DNA of 64,000 nt from Psychroserpens sp. Hel_I_66 (lineage in GTDB: Bacteria > Bacteroidota > Bacteroidia > Flavobacteriales > Flavobacteriaceae). Both the position numbers and the translations under genes were made by a program. The stretch's first letter is position 1, and each line of letters begins with the position of its first letter. The stretch spans positions 3,492,501 to 3,556,500 of the forward strand of contig NZ_JUGU01000001.1 of the NCBI RefSeq assembly GCF_000799465.1, written 5' to 3'. Positions 8,466 through 17,556 of this stretch are shown piece by piece. The notes under the pieces are model-generated. The model was not told the origin of the DNA. It saw nothing but the letters and a program-made list of their open reading frames with translations, and made no database searches.

Positions 8466-8888
8466 TTAATCCAAGTCATCGCTGCACTTCTCACAGACTC
8501 CCTTTGCCACAAGGTTGATATCTTCTGCCACATAGCCTTCGGGCAGGTTTATTGTCGGAATTTTATGCTCGGTCAGGCACACCGTTTCACCGCAACTATT
8601 GCAATGAAAGTGTAAGTGAAGGTCGTTGCCGACCTCACATTCACAATTTTCCTCACACAGGGCATATTTAACAATGCCGGTGCCATCCTCAATTTGGTGC
8701 ACAATTCCTTTTTCCTCAAATGTTTTCATAGTACGGAAAAGTGTGCTCCTTTCTGAGCGTTCAAAATCCTTTTCGAGCTCGCCCAGGCTAATGGCCACGT
8801 TTAATTGCGCCAACCGTTTATAGGTCATCAAGCGCATTGCCGTAGGGCGGATGCCTTTGCTTTCTAAAAATTTTTCAACTTCTTGCAT
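8466..8888 (-). CDS. Fur-family metalloregulator (second copy)
   Basis: This 140-residue Fur-type repressor has the winged-helix part with RPTAMRLMTYKRL and RSTLFRTMKTFEEKGIV, and the dimer domain with LHFHCNSCGETVC and GVCEKCSDD as the structural zinc cysteines. The insert NCECEVGNDLHLHFH adds extra cysteine and histidine ligands not seen in the first copy, which suggests a different sensory metal site. It begins two bases after the CDF gene, as if co-transcribed with it. Likely target: promoters of the CDF / efflux unit. The subgroup cannot be assigned by eye. Confidence 0.88.
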   Translation of the reverse strand: MQEVEKFLESKGIRPTAMRLMTYKRLAQLNVAISLGELEKDFERSERSTLFRTMKTFEEKGIVHQIEDGTGIVKYALCEENCECEVGNDLHLHFHCNSCGETVCLTEHKIPTINLPEGYVAEDINLVAKGVCEKCSDDLD

Positions 8889-8890
8889 AT

Positions 8891-9523
8891 TTATGTGATA
8901 TTGTAGTTGATGTTTTTTGCTTTGTTAAATGCTTCCCAACCTTCTTTTGCAGCGTATGGAACGATGAGCAAGGCCGCTACAGGATCTGCCCACCACCACT
9001 CCAGCCAGTTGACCAATAGCAATCCTGTCAATACGACCACTGTCTGGTAAAGACAAATAAAGGTGTCTTTTGCATCAGCCAGTAGAGCTGGACTTTCCAG
9101 TTTTTTGCCATACTTTCTTTTAAAATATATCAAGATAGGATTGATAACGAGCGAGACCAATAATATGACCAGTCCCAAAGTGCTCCAGCTTGCGGTTTCT
9201 TTATTGATGAGCTTGGTAATGGAATCATAGGAAATGAAAATACAGATGAGCGTAAATGAAACTGCAATCACGTTCAAGGTAATTTTTTGTCTTCGTTTTA
9301 CCTTTTCTTCATCGATGCCTTTGAGCTCGCCGTGCAGTCGCCATCCAAGTGTTGCAGCACTTATCACTTCTATCGTGCTATCCAGTGCCCAACCTACGAG
9401 TGCGGAACTATTTGCTGTTATTCCAGCAATAAGCGAGACGACCACCTCTATAACGTCATAAATGACGTTCCAAATTTGAAGTGTTCTGGCCTGTTTTAAA
9501 TTGGTTTTTCTTGTTGTTTCCAT
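8891..9523 (-). CDS. Short CDF-like cation transporter
   Basis: This 210-residue integral membrane protein has about six helices and no C-terminal cytoplasmic domain. CDF-type metal residues are placed as ALDSTIEVIS in helix 2 and ADAKDTFICLYQT in helix 5, so both aspartate pairs survive. It lacks the HMA domain of the other CDF protein in the window and is shorter than the usual 290-320 residue family members. It probably exports a divalent cation. It lies upstream of the second Fur gene with a two-base gap and downstream of the PII-like gene, in line with the RND efflux genes. Confidence 0.82.
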   Translation of the reverse strand: METTRKTNLKQARTLQIWNVIYDVIEVVVSLIAGITANSSALVGWALDSTIEVISAATLGWRLHGELKGIDEEKVKRRQKITLNVIAVSFTLICIFISYDSITKLINKETASWSTLGLVILLVSLVINPILIYFKRKYGKKLESPALLADAKDTFICLYQTVVVLTGLLLVNWLEWWWADPVAALLIVPYAAKEGWEAFNKAKNINYNIT

Positions 9524-9607
9524 ATTTTTATGGCTCTATTATTTTGTATCTTTTTGCTATCTATTTAAGCCTAATTATTTTTCTTCAACGCATTAATTAC
9601 GAAACAA

Positions 9608-9946
9608 TTAAATTTTGAATTGTTTTAAGGATTCCTCTGTTTTTATCTGAAAAGCATCTTCAATCTCAGACAAATAAATGATGCCATCACCAGGATCTAG
9701 GGTTTTGCCATTTTTGAGAATGATGTCTATTGCAGATTGTGCTTCCTCGTTCTGGCAAACGAGTTCCAATTTTACCACAGGGCTGTTTGTTACGTGAAAA
9801 TCGAGTGAAGGTTTAGCTCCTTTTGCCTTGAAAGCTCCAGTTCCTTCTGCTTGTGACAGGGTCATACTTTTAAATCCGTTATCAGTCAGAGCTTCTATAA
9901 TTCTTTGTATCCTGTTCGGTTTTACAAATGCTTTTATTTCTTTCAT
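9608..9946 (-). CDS. PII-like signalling protein of the heavy-metal-efflux-linked group
   Basis: This 112-residue protein has the PII fold order: MKEIKAFVKPNRIQRIIEAL at the start, a T-loop region, then VVKLELVCQNEEAQSAIDIIL and the C-terminal DPGDGIIYLSEIEDAFQI. The T-loop region (about 33-52) is short and lacks the uridylylated tyrosine motif of GlnB/GlnK. PII proteins of this kind (described as PII-NG) are known to be encoded beside Cus/Czc RND efflux genes, as here, where czcB lies immediately upstream. It probably binds a nucleotide or metal and modulates efflux rather than nitrogen metabolism. The effector is unknown. Confidence 0.82.
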   Translation of the reverse strand: MKEIKAFVKPNRIQRIIEALTDNGFKSMTLSQAEGTGAFKAKGAKPSLDFHVTNSPVVKLELVCQNEEAQSAIDIILKNGKTLDPGDGIIYLSEIEDAFQIKTEESLKQFKI

Positions 9947-10051
9947 AATTATTTATTTTTATCGATTTTGAACCGAGCCTGTTCTTTAATTTTAACTAAC
10001 TAATTAAGACGATAAACAAACCCGGAATCAAAACCTTTGATTATTATTGAA

Positions 10052-11308
10052 TTAATGTCCGTGTTCCAGTTCGCCCTTGACCATTTCCGAAGAAAGGGTG
10101 TAGGCTCCAACTGTGACAACCATAATATTTTTTGCCATTTCTGAAGGAATATTGATTTCCACAAAGCCAAGGTCATTGACACCTGTACTTACGGGGATTC
10201 TTCTAAATTTCACCGTGTTTTCTTCGGTTTTCTCATCCTCATCCACAATGAAAATATAGGATTGTTCGCCTTCCTTGACAATGGCTTCCTCTGGAACGGC
10301 ATATCCTGATTTTTGTCCTTCCGCAATCCTGCCTTCAACATACATACCGGGAAGTAATTCGCCATTTTTATTATCTATATCAGCGTGCACGTGCAAGGCC
10401 TTAGGGTCTTCCTCAAAAGTTTTGCCGATGGAATGTACTTCTGCGGTCAACAATTCATCGGGTTTAGAAGCTACCGTAAAGATTATTTTCTGTCCTTCCT
10501 TTACCTTTGGAATATCCTTTTCGTACACTTTTAAGTCTAAATGAATTTTAGAATTATCGCTCACGGCGAACATCTTGGACTGTGGTGCCACATAGTCCCC
10601 AAGACTTACCATTACCTCGTCTACATAGCCCGATATTGGCGTAGTTATAGGTATTGCAGAGTAGATTTCTCCTTGCTCTACCTTGGATGCGTTAATTCCC
10701 AATAAACGTAGTTTTGACCTTAAACCGTTTACACTTGAGGTCGTGGAACGAAATTTTGATTGTGCCATCTGGAATTCCTTGCCTGAGGAAACACCTTTGT
10801 CGAACAATATTTTTTTTCGCTCAAAATCCTGCTTTAGGAATACGAGTTCGTCGTTTTTTTCCTGATATTCCTGCTGCATACTTATAATATCCGGATGTTC
10901 AAGATATGCAAGCACTTCACCCTTGCGCACTTTATCTCCTTCTATAACCTTGATGGACCTAACATTACCACCCATAAATGGACTAATATTGGCCTTGTCT
11001 TGAGGGAAAAGTTCGAGTCTTCCTGTAACCTTGATATTGTTACCGAGATTACGTTTTTCCAACAATTTGGTCTCAAGACCAACGGTTTCGATTTGGTCGT
11101 TGGTAAGCATTACCACACCTTCCTCGCCTTCTTCTTCATTATGACCGTCTTCTTCTTCATTATGTTCACCGTGTGCATCTCCTTCACCTTCCATTTTTTC
11201 GGTAGTTGTGTTTTCTTCGTTATGTCCCAATTCTGAATCGGGCTTGTCGTTGCAACCAACCATAAAGAAGGTCATTAATGCTACACTTACTATTGCTATA
11301 TTTTTCAT
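10052..11308 (-). CDS. czcB: CzcB/CusB-type RND periplasmic adaptor lipoprotein
   Basis: This 418-residue membrane fusion protein has a lipobox ending in C19 (FFMVGC), so it is a periplasmic lipoprotein. Residues 29-66 are an acidic His-rich stretch (HGEHNEEEDGHNEEEG) likely to bind metal. The lipoyl/barrel-sandwich half (about 85-130), an alpha-helical hairpin (about 145-205), the second lipoyl half and beta-barrel domain follow in the usual adaptor order, with PISGYVDEV and GQKIIFTV as landmarks. It bridges the inner-membrane RND pump and the outer-membrane factor for metal efflux. It lies 18 bases downstream of the CzcA-TolC fusion gene, so all three functions come from two polypeptides. 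Confidence 0.93.
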   Translation of the reverse strand: MKNIAIVSVALMTFFMVGCNDKPDSELGHNEENTTTEKMEGEGDAHGEHNEEEDGHNEEEGEEGVVMLTNDQIETVGLETKLLEKRNLGNNIKVTGRLELFPQDKANISPFMGGNVRSIKVIEGDKVRKGEVLAYLEHPDIISMQQEYQEKNDELVFLKQDFERKKILFDKGVSSGKEFQMAQSKFRSTTSSVNGLRSKLRLLGINASKVEQGEIYSAIPITTPISGYVDEVMVSLGDYVAPQSKMFAVSDNSKIHLDLKVYEKDIPKVKEGQKIIFTVASKPDELLTAEVHSIGKTFEEDPKALHVHADIDNKNGELLPGMYVEGRIAEGQKSGYAVPEEAIVKEGEQSYIFIVDEDEKTEENTVKFRRIPVSTGVNDLGFVEINIPSEMAKNIMVVTVGAYTLSSEMVKGELEHGH

Positions 11309-11326
11309 TTCTTATTCTTTTTTAGA

Positions 11327-14300
11327 TTATAGGTTACCCAGTTGGTATTGCAACTCAATGAACTGCTGGTTATATTGATTTATAAACTGTATATGATTTT
11401 GTTTTATCCTGATGGCGCTGTTGAGTATCGTGATATAGTTCACATAATCAATTTCACCTTCCTTAGAAGCCAGTTCAGCCGTAGTAATTTGTTCCTCGGC
11501 CAAAAGCAATGCACCTTCCTGATAATAGTTAAGTGTTTTTTGGGTCTTTTCCAGCGATTTTATGAGCTGTGACACTCTACTTTCGGTCATTGCCTTTTGT
11601 TCGAGATATTGATTCTCGGCGACCAATGCATCTGCTTTAGCGGCCTTTACCCTTGATTTCTGCGGAAAGAACCAAAGCGGTATGCTAATACCAGCCTGAT
11701 AGGTGTTGAAACCCGACACATCATCCACAATCTGCCTGCCGTAGGTCAAGTTGAACTTGGGTAGGAACTGTGCTTTTTCTACACCGATATTGGCTTTGCT
11801 TACTTCCGCATTTTGCATAGCATATTGAAGCAAAGGATTATTGGCTGCGGAAGCCGAATCCAAATTGGCCAAAAAATCCATCGGTTCATAGAGCTGACCA
11901 ACCGTTTCTATTTCTTGGTCAATGCCCAAATACTGCTTCAATGCCCTTTTTGCAATTTCAATGTCATCATAGGCTTGCTGTCGTAAAACCTGAATCTGCT
12001 GATATTCGGAAGAGGCAGCAATAAATTCCAATTTGCCCGTTTCTCCTGTATCGTAACGCAATTCTGCAGCGGTCCTAAAGTTAGCATAAACACTGTCCAA
12101 CTGTTCCGCAAAACGCAATTGCGCCTTGTTGTAATTGATGCGGTCATAAGCCTGCATCACATTGCGAATCAATTGCTGCTCGTTGACCGCGTAGAACGTT
12201 TCGCCCAGTTTTACACGTTCCTTATAGAACTTGGATTTTGAAAAACCTGAAAGTAAATCAATATTTCCTTGCTGTACACCTATGGTAGTTTGTACACCGG
12301 GAAGGTCATTGCCAAACTCTTCCTTTCCTGTAAATACCTGTGTATTTCCCAAATCGAAGCTGGTACCCTTCATCGCCTGTTCACGTTCAATAAAGGCTTG
12401 GCTCTCTTTAAGGGAAGGATAATTTTCCTTGGCCAGAGCGATGGCTTCTTGCAAAGTGAGCACTTGGCTCATCTGGCCGTCCTGCGCACTTGCGGAATTT
12501 GGGGTTAAGAAACCTCCTAAACTCAATAATACCACAACCACGGTTGCACTTTTCTTTACATAACTTGCGTCACCACCATTGTTTTTCTTTTCTTTTCGTG
12601 ATTCCAGCCAATAATACAGGACAGGAACAATGACCAGTGTCAAGAAGGTAGCCGTTATAAGTCCACCGATTACTACTGTCGCCAAAGGACGTTGTACTTC
12701 CGCACCACCAGAGGTAGAAACCGCCATTGGTATAAAGCCCATAATGGCTGCGGTAGCCGTCAGTAAAATTGGGCGTAAACGCTCGTGTGTTGCCTCGTAT
12801 ATTCGTTTTTTTAAGTCTGTCATTCCACTTTCTTTTAGTTCATTGAATTTGTTTATCAGTACCAAACCGTTTAAAACCGCAACTCCAAAGAGCACGATAA
12901 AACCGACTCCCGCAGAAATACTAAAAGGCATTCCCCTTATCCAAAGGGCAAACACGCCACCAATGGCTGCCAAAGGCACTGCCATATAAATCATTAAGGA
13001 CTGCGAGAACGAACTCAAGGCAAAGTAGAGCAATATGAATATTAGGAAAAGTGCAATAGGCACTACAATCATCAATCGGTCTGAAGCACGTTGAAGATTT
13101 TCAAACGAACCTCCGTAGGTTACAAAATAACCAGGTGGCAGTTTCACGTCCGTTTCCAATTTTTGCTGAATTTCCTCGACCATCGATTTTACATCGCGCC
13201 CACGAACATTGACCCCCACCGAAATACGACGAGAGGTATTGTCCCTTGAAATCTGCATTGGTCCGGGCTTATAGCTGATATCTGCAACCTCCTTTAAAGG
13301 CACTTGCGCTCCGTTTGGTAAATCGATATAAAGATTTTTAAGGCTGTTGATGTCTTGTCTAAATTCCTTTGCCAAACGAATGACCACATCGAACCGTTTT
13401 TCGCCCTCAAAAATGACACTTGCCTGTTCTCCAGCAAATGACGCACTCACATAATCGTTCAGCTTGTCAACGGTTACACCGTATTGTGCCATTTTTGCGC
13501 GGTTATACACCACTGTCATTTGTGGCAAACCACTTGTAGCCTCCACATTAAGGTCAGCAGCTCCAGGAACCGTTCTGATGACTGCTGCGATTTCCTGTAC
13601 CTTGTCTGCCAACACGCCCAAATCTTCTCCGTACAGTTTGATTGCTACGTCCTCACGGACACCTGTAAGCAATTCATTAAAACGAAGTTCCACGGGTTGG
13701 GTAAACACGAAATTTACGCCGGGAACTACTGAAATTTTTTCTTGGATTTTTTCTATGAGTTCTTCCTTACTATCTGCAGAAGTCCATTTGCTCTTATCTT
13801 TTTCAAGAATAATGTAACTATCGGCAATGTCCATTGGCATTGGGTCTGTTGGTATTTCAGCAACACCAATCCTTGAAACTACCGTTTTTACTTCCGGAAA
13901 TTCATTGATTAAATTTTGAAGTTTTTTTGAAGCCTCAATGGATTCGGTAAGACTGCTCCCCGGTTTTATCAAAGCCTGAAACGCAATATCGCCCTCATCA
14001 AATTTAGGTATGAATTCGCCACCCATATTGCTGAAAATAAACCCTGCAATTAGTAATAGAGCAACTGCGCCAATCACGACACCAGCTCGAAAGCGCAGTG
14101 CGAAATTGAGCAAAGGAAGGTAAGCTCGATTTAGGCCCGCCATTATTTTATCACTGAACCTATCTATCTTGTTTTCAAATTTTGCAAACCAACTATTCTG
14201 ATTTTTAGTAGGTTTAAGGAACATTGCAGAAATCATTGGGACGTAAGTAAGACAAAGGATAATTGCTCCTAAAACGGCAAATCCAAAAGTAAATGCCATT

Positions 14301-15730
14301 GGACGGAACATTTTTCCTTCTACACCCGTCAAAAATAGAATTGGTGTAAATACAATAAGGATAATAAGTTGTCCGAAAAACGCCGAATTCATCATCGTAC
14401 TGGCAGATTCATAAGCAATTTCGTCCATTTCAGCCTGCTCAATGACCTTTGTTGATTTTTTCATCCGTTGATGAATGTGAAACACCATTCCTTCTACAAT
14501 GATTACTGCACCATCTACGATGATTCCAAAGTCGATTGCACCCAATGACATTAAGTTTGCCCATACACCGAATTGTTTCATCAAAATAAATGCGAAGAGC
14601 AATGATAAAGGAATAACCGAAGCTGTAATTAATCCGCCACGGAAACTTCCCAAAAGCAAGACCAAAACAAAAATCACAATGAGGGAACCTTCTATGAGGT
14701 TTTTTTCAACGGTGCTTGTGGTTCTTCCTATCAATTCACTTCGGCTTAAAAATGTATCTATGTAAACGCCTTCGGGTAGGGATTTTTGTATTTCTACAAT
14801 GCGCTTCTCCACATTTTCGACTACGTTGCCTGGGCTTTCGCCTTTCAGCATTAAAATTTGTCCACCAACAGTTTCGTGTCCATCTTGGGTAAACGCACCA
14901 TAACGCACCTGATTACCAAAGCCTACTTTTTCGGCGACATCCCGGATTAAAACAGGACTTCCATTTTGAGTCGTCACAACTGTGTTTTCCAAATCCTCGA
15001 TACTTCGTGCCAAACCTTCTCCACGAATGAAATTTGCTTGGTGGTTTTTTTCAATATAAGCACCACCTGTATTGGCATTGTTTGCTTTAAGGGCTTCAAA
15101 GACCTGATTCATTGTAATACCGAAACTTTTCAGCTTATTAGGGTTTATGGCAACTTCATACTGCTTTACATAACCACCAAAAGCATTTACCTCGACGACT
15201 CCAGGTACTAATGCCATTTGACGTTTTACAATCCAATCCTGAATGGTACGAAGCTCCATAGCATCGTATTTATCTTCGTAGCCCTCTTTTAATTTTAAGG
15301 TGTATTGGTAGATTTCGCCAAGCCCTGTAGTTATTGGTGCCATAAATGGCGTGCCGAAGCCTTCGGGGATTTCTCCAGCAACTTCGGTTAATTTCTCTTG
15401 TACCAATTGCCGGGGAAGATAAGTGCCTGCCTCATCCTTAAAGACAATTGTAACTACGGACAACCCAAAACGGGATACTGAACGCAGTTCGATAACGTCA
15501 GGAAGATTGGCCATTGCCAATTCTACGGGATAGGTAACAAATTGCTCAATATCTTCTGTCCCCAAATTTGGGGCCACGGTTATTACCTGTACTTGATTGT
15601 TTGTTATGTCGGGTACAGAACCCAAGTTTATAGTGGCCATAGACCAAATGCCGGTACCAACCAATGTCACTATAAATAAGCCAATAATAAATTTATTATT
15701 AATGGAAAATGAAATGATTTTGTTAATCAT
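11327..15730 (-). CDS. czcA: CzcA/CusA heavy-metal RND pump fused to a TolC/CzcC outer-membrane factor
   Basis: This 1467-residue protein is far longer than a normal CzcA (about 1040). Residues 1-1045 are a complete HME-RND pump: helix 1 at the start, two periplasmic loops, and the proton-relay motif with D400, D406 and E413 in helix 4 (DFGIIVDGAVIIVEG). From about 1087 onward the sequence is an outer-membrane efflux protein (LTLQEAIALAKENYPSL, long heptad helices, an NPLLQYAMQNAEVSKANI repeat). The join contains KK, a short hydrophobic run and SASA-Q (about 1059-1083), which looks like a retained signal peptide. The pump drives metal ions from periplasm or cytoplasm to the outside using proton flow. 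The fusion is in frame with no sign of sequencing error; similar long CusA/CzcA proteins occur in Bacteroidota. Confidence 0.93.
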   Translation of the reverse strand: MINKIISFSINNKFIIGLFIVTLVGTGIWSMATINLGSVPDITNNQVQVITVAPNLGTEDIEQFVTYPVELAMANLPDVIELRSVSRFGLSVVTIVFKDEAGTYLPRQLVQEKLTEVAGEIPEGFGTPFMAPITTGLGEIYQYTLKLKEGYEDKYDAMELRTIQDWIVKRQMALVPGVVEVNAFGGYVKQYEVAINPNKLKSFGITMNQVFEALKANNANTGGAYIEKNHQANFIRGEGLARSIEDLENTVVTTQNGSPVLIRDVAEKVGFGNQVRYGAFTQDGHETVGGQILMLKGESPGNVVENVEKRIVEIQKSLPEGVYIDTFLSRSELIGRTTSTVEKNLIEGSLIVIFVLVLLLGSFRGGLITASVIPLSLLFAFILMKQFGVWANLMSLGAIDFGIIVDGAVIIVEGMVFHIHQRMKKSTKVIEQAEMDEIAYESASTMMNSAFFGQLIILIVFTPILFLTGVEGKMFRPMAFTFGFAVLGAIILCLTYVPMISAMFLKPTKNQNSWFAKFENKIDRFSDKIMAGLNRAYLPLLNFALRFRAGVVIGAVALLLIAGFIFSNMGGEFIPKFDEGDIAFQALIKPGSSLTESIEASKKLQNLINEFPEVKTVVSRIGVAEIPTDPMPMDIADSYIILEKDKSKWTSADSKEELIEKIQEKISVVPGVNFVFTQPVELRFNELLTGVREDVAIKLYGEDLGVLADKVQEIAAVIRTVPGAADLNVEATSGLPQMTVVYNRAKMAQYGVTVDKLNDYVSASFAGEQASVIFEGEKRFDVVIRLAKEFRQDINSLKNLYIDLPNGAQVPLKEVADISYKPGPMQISRDNTSRRISVGVNVRGRDVKSMVEEIQQKLETDVKLPPGYFVTYGGSFENLQRASDRLMIVVPIALFLIFILLYFALSSFSQSLMIYMAVPLAAIGGVFALWIRGMPFSISAGVGFIVLFGVAVLNGLVLINKFNELKESGMTDLKKRIYEATHERLRPILLTATAAIMGFIPMAVSTSGGAEVQRPLATVVIGGLITATFLTLVIVPVLYYWLESRKEKKNNGGDASYVKKSATVVVVLLSLGGFLTPNSASAQDGQMSQVLTLQEAIALAKENYPSLKESQAFIEREQAMKGTSFDLGNTQVFTGKEEFGNDLPGVQTTIGVQQGNIDLLSGFSKSKFYKERVKLGETFYAVNEQQLIRNVMQAYDRINYNKAQLRFAEQLDSVYANFRTAAELRYDTGETGKLEFIAASSEYQQIQVLRQQAYDDIEIAKRALKQYLGIDQEIETVGQLYEPMDFLANLDSASAANNPLLQYAMQNAEVSKANIGVEKAQFLPKFNLTYGRQIVDDVSGFNTYQAGISIPLWFFPQKSRVKAAKADALVAENQYLEQKAMTESRVSQLIKSLEKTQKTLNYYQEGALLLAEEQITTAELASKEGEIDYVNYITILNSAIRIKQNHIQFINQYNQQFIELQYQLGNL

Positions 15731-15848
15731 AGAAAATGTATTAATTCAGTTTAAAACTTACGTTACGAATAAGTGCAACGCATTTATATAGCAATGCCTA
15801 TCTTGAGAAGCATCACGTTAGGATATAGCTATCCTTAAAAAAACTGAA

Positions 15849-16241
15849 TTATACTTGAGGGGGTTGGAAAAGGGATTCCAGATATCTGGAATTGAAGTTG
15901 ACTGTATATAAATTAAACTGCTCTTTATCTTCAAACTTAAATCGATTGATAAGAGGTGTTGCGGTGTTTGCTATAAAAACTACAGGATGACAACATTGAT
16001 GATGAGAATGGACAGGTACGTTATCCTTATCTGAATTATTATGATGCCCTTCGCTTTTTGCATCGTTTGCGATGTATTCTTCTACTATATATTCAAAGAA
16101 AGAGTCGCCATAAACTTTATGGTCTTGATAATGGGAAATTAAGTTTGAAATTTCTTTAATTGGTCCACATAAGTCCATATCTACGCTGATTCCTTGAAAA
16201 AAGAGTAAAATAGACATTGATATAGAAAAGAATATTTTCAT
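15849..16241 (-). CDS. Small secreted His/Cys-rich protein, CzcI-like, leading the efflux operon
   Basis: This 130-residue protein has an N-terminal signal sequence (MKIFFSISMSILLFFQGIS), then a periplasmic part with the metal-ligand cluster EGHHNNSDKD and HSHHQCCHP, and ends in FQPPQV. It is the first gene before the CzcA pump, 118 bases upstream. In Proteobacteria the same place is held by CzcI, a small His-rich secreted protein ending in a PP motif and thought to modulate efflux; the resemblance here is in layout and composition only, and homology is not proven. A periplasmic metal-binding or sensing role is inferred. Confidence 0.72.
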   Translation of the reverse strand: MKIFFSISMSILLFFQGISVDMDLCGPIKEISNLISHYQDHKVYGDSFFEYIVEEYIANDAKSEGHHNNSDKDNVPVHSHHQCCHPVVFIANTATPLINRFKFEDKEQFNLYTVNFNSRYLESLFQPPQV

Positions 16242-16250
16242 AAAGTTTTA

Positions 16251-16290
16251 CAAAGATACAAATTAATCGATGCACAGGTTGTGCAAAGAT
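16251..16290 (-). promoter_or_regulatory. Candidate promoter and palindromic operator of the czc unit
   Basis: Just upstream of the CzcI-like start the minus strand shows TATCTTTG (16251-16258), a match to the Bacteroidota -7 box TAnnTTTG. Behind it lies a perfect dyad TGCACA-GGT-TGTGCA (16271-16285), extended by ATC and GAT at matching distance on each side (16266-16290). A 6-3-6 palindrome at this position is a good operator candidate for a metal-responsive repressor. The leader before the ATG would be very short, so the -7 call is weaker than the palindrome. Confidence 0.5.
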
Positions 16291-16309
16291 TGTTCTTCAG
16301 GATGTCAAC

Positions 16310-17524
16310 TTAAAAGTTTACAACACTATCCAAAGCATCATCTGCTTCTTTATGGATAAAATTTGCCTGATAATTCAATGTAGTTTTTAAATCACTATGT
16401 CTATAAAGTTTTTGTAACATTAAAGGATGAATTGTATCGCCGGCAATATTGCCAAAAGTATGTCTGGCAATATGCATTGTAATCTTCTTGTCTATTTTAG
16501 CTTTTTTGGCGATGGATTTTAAGTTATCGTTGAATTTTTTAGTTGCAGTTTTTCTTTTATTATAGATATCTCTGGCATTATCAAGATTGGCTTTTTTCAA
16601 TTCAGGAAAAACAAAATCAGTAGCATATCTTTTATCATCTCTGTAGAAATCTAAAATACTTAGAACCTTATCTGGAATTTTCAATGAGAGTAGTTTTGAG
16701 TTTTTATTCATTCTATAATGAAGCCTATTGTCGTATATGTCTGACCACTTTGTCCAGAGTACATCGGTGACCCGCATTCCTGCAAAATTGAAGCTGAATA
16801 GCCAAACATTTCTTGTATGAATTTCATTGTAAGTTAGATTATCTAAAGCTTCAATAGCTCTTACTTCAATAATATTCAACCCAATTTTTGTAGTTTCAGG
16901 AAACTTGATTTTAATTTTGTCACCACCAAAAGGATACAATTCCCTACTGACTATTTTTAGCTTTATAGCTCTGTTGAATAATAATCGGATTAGAACAAGA
17001 ATATTCATTATTGATGTCTCTGAAAGGTTGTGATTAACTTTGAGGTATATCATCAGTTTTTTAAGAAATCGCTCATCAATTTCTTGAAATGAAAGCTGTT
17101 TAGACTTGTGATATTTTATTATATAACTAATCAATGCACTGTCAGTGGATAGACGGTTTAACTTTTCAGCAACTTCCAGTTCATCCAAATGCTCTTGCGC
17201 CAATTCAAAGAAAGTTGAAGAGTTCCCTGATGCATAAATTTCTTTTTTAATCTGGTTCGCTGAGGCATCTTTATACACGGACTGTAAATCAATAAGTGCC
17301 TTATTGGCATCAGAAAGTTGTTGTGATAGCAACTTGTTTAGGCTATCAGCATTTGGGTTTGATTTTTTTACTCGTATATTTTTCTCGTCCCATTCCTCTA
17401 TATCAATATAATGACCAACATATTGATAGGTGGAACGACGGTTTTTTGTAATTCGAATAGCCAACGGATATTGCCCCTTGGTGTTCGGTTTTTTGCGTAG
17501 AACTATTTTTGCATTTGACGACAT
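16310..17524 (-). CDS. Tyrosine recombinase (integrase) of the metal-resistance island
   Basis: This 404-residue site-specific recombinase has an N-terminal Arm-type domain (about 1-95), a core-binding SAM-like domain (about 100-200) and a catalytic domain (about 215-395). The catalytic residues are all present: R251 (FAGMRVTDVL), H351 and R354 (HIARHTF), H376 (LYRHSD) and the nucleophile Y385 (TTLNYQ), so it should be active. It is of the Bacteroidota conjugative-transposon / island integrase type. Its 5' end faces a 3' fragment of tRNA-Leu 240 bases away with repeated short sites between, the usual arrangement at an island end. It would catalyse integration at the tRNA-Leu 3' end. Confidence 0.93.
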   Translation of the reverse strand: MSSNAKIVLRKKPNTKGQYPLAIRITKNRRSTYQYVGHYIDIEEWDEKNIRVKKSNPNADSLNKLLSQQLSDANKALIDLQSVYKDASANQIKKEIYASGNSSTFFELAQEHLDELEVAEKLNRLSTDSALISYIIKYHKSKQLSFQEIDERFLKKLMIYLKVNHNLSETSIMNILVLIRLLFNRAIKLKIVSRELYPFGGDKIKIKFPETTKIGLNIIEVRAIEALDNLTYNEIHTRNVWLFSFNFAGMRVTDVLWTKWSDIYDNRLHYRMNKNSKLLSLKIPDKVLSILDFYRDDKRYATDFVFPELKKANLDNARDIYNKRKTATKKFNDNLKSIAKKAKIDKKITMHIARHTFGNIAGDTIHPLMLQKLYRHSDLKTTLNYQANFIHKEADDALDSVVNF

Positions 17525-17556
17525 AATTGACCTGTTTTGAGTACGAAAGTCAAATC

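Noticed and set aside
13464..13817. Plus-strand ORFs opposite the RND pump
   Set aside because: Shadow frames of the CzcA domain; no start context and no protein-like features.
11327..15730. CzcA-TolC fusion as a sequencing error joining two genes
   Set aside because: The frame is continuous with sensible codons through the join, and long fused CusA/CzcA proteins are known in Bacteroidota.
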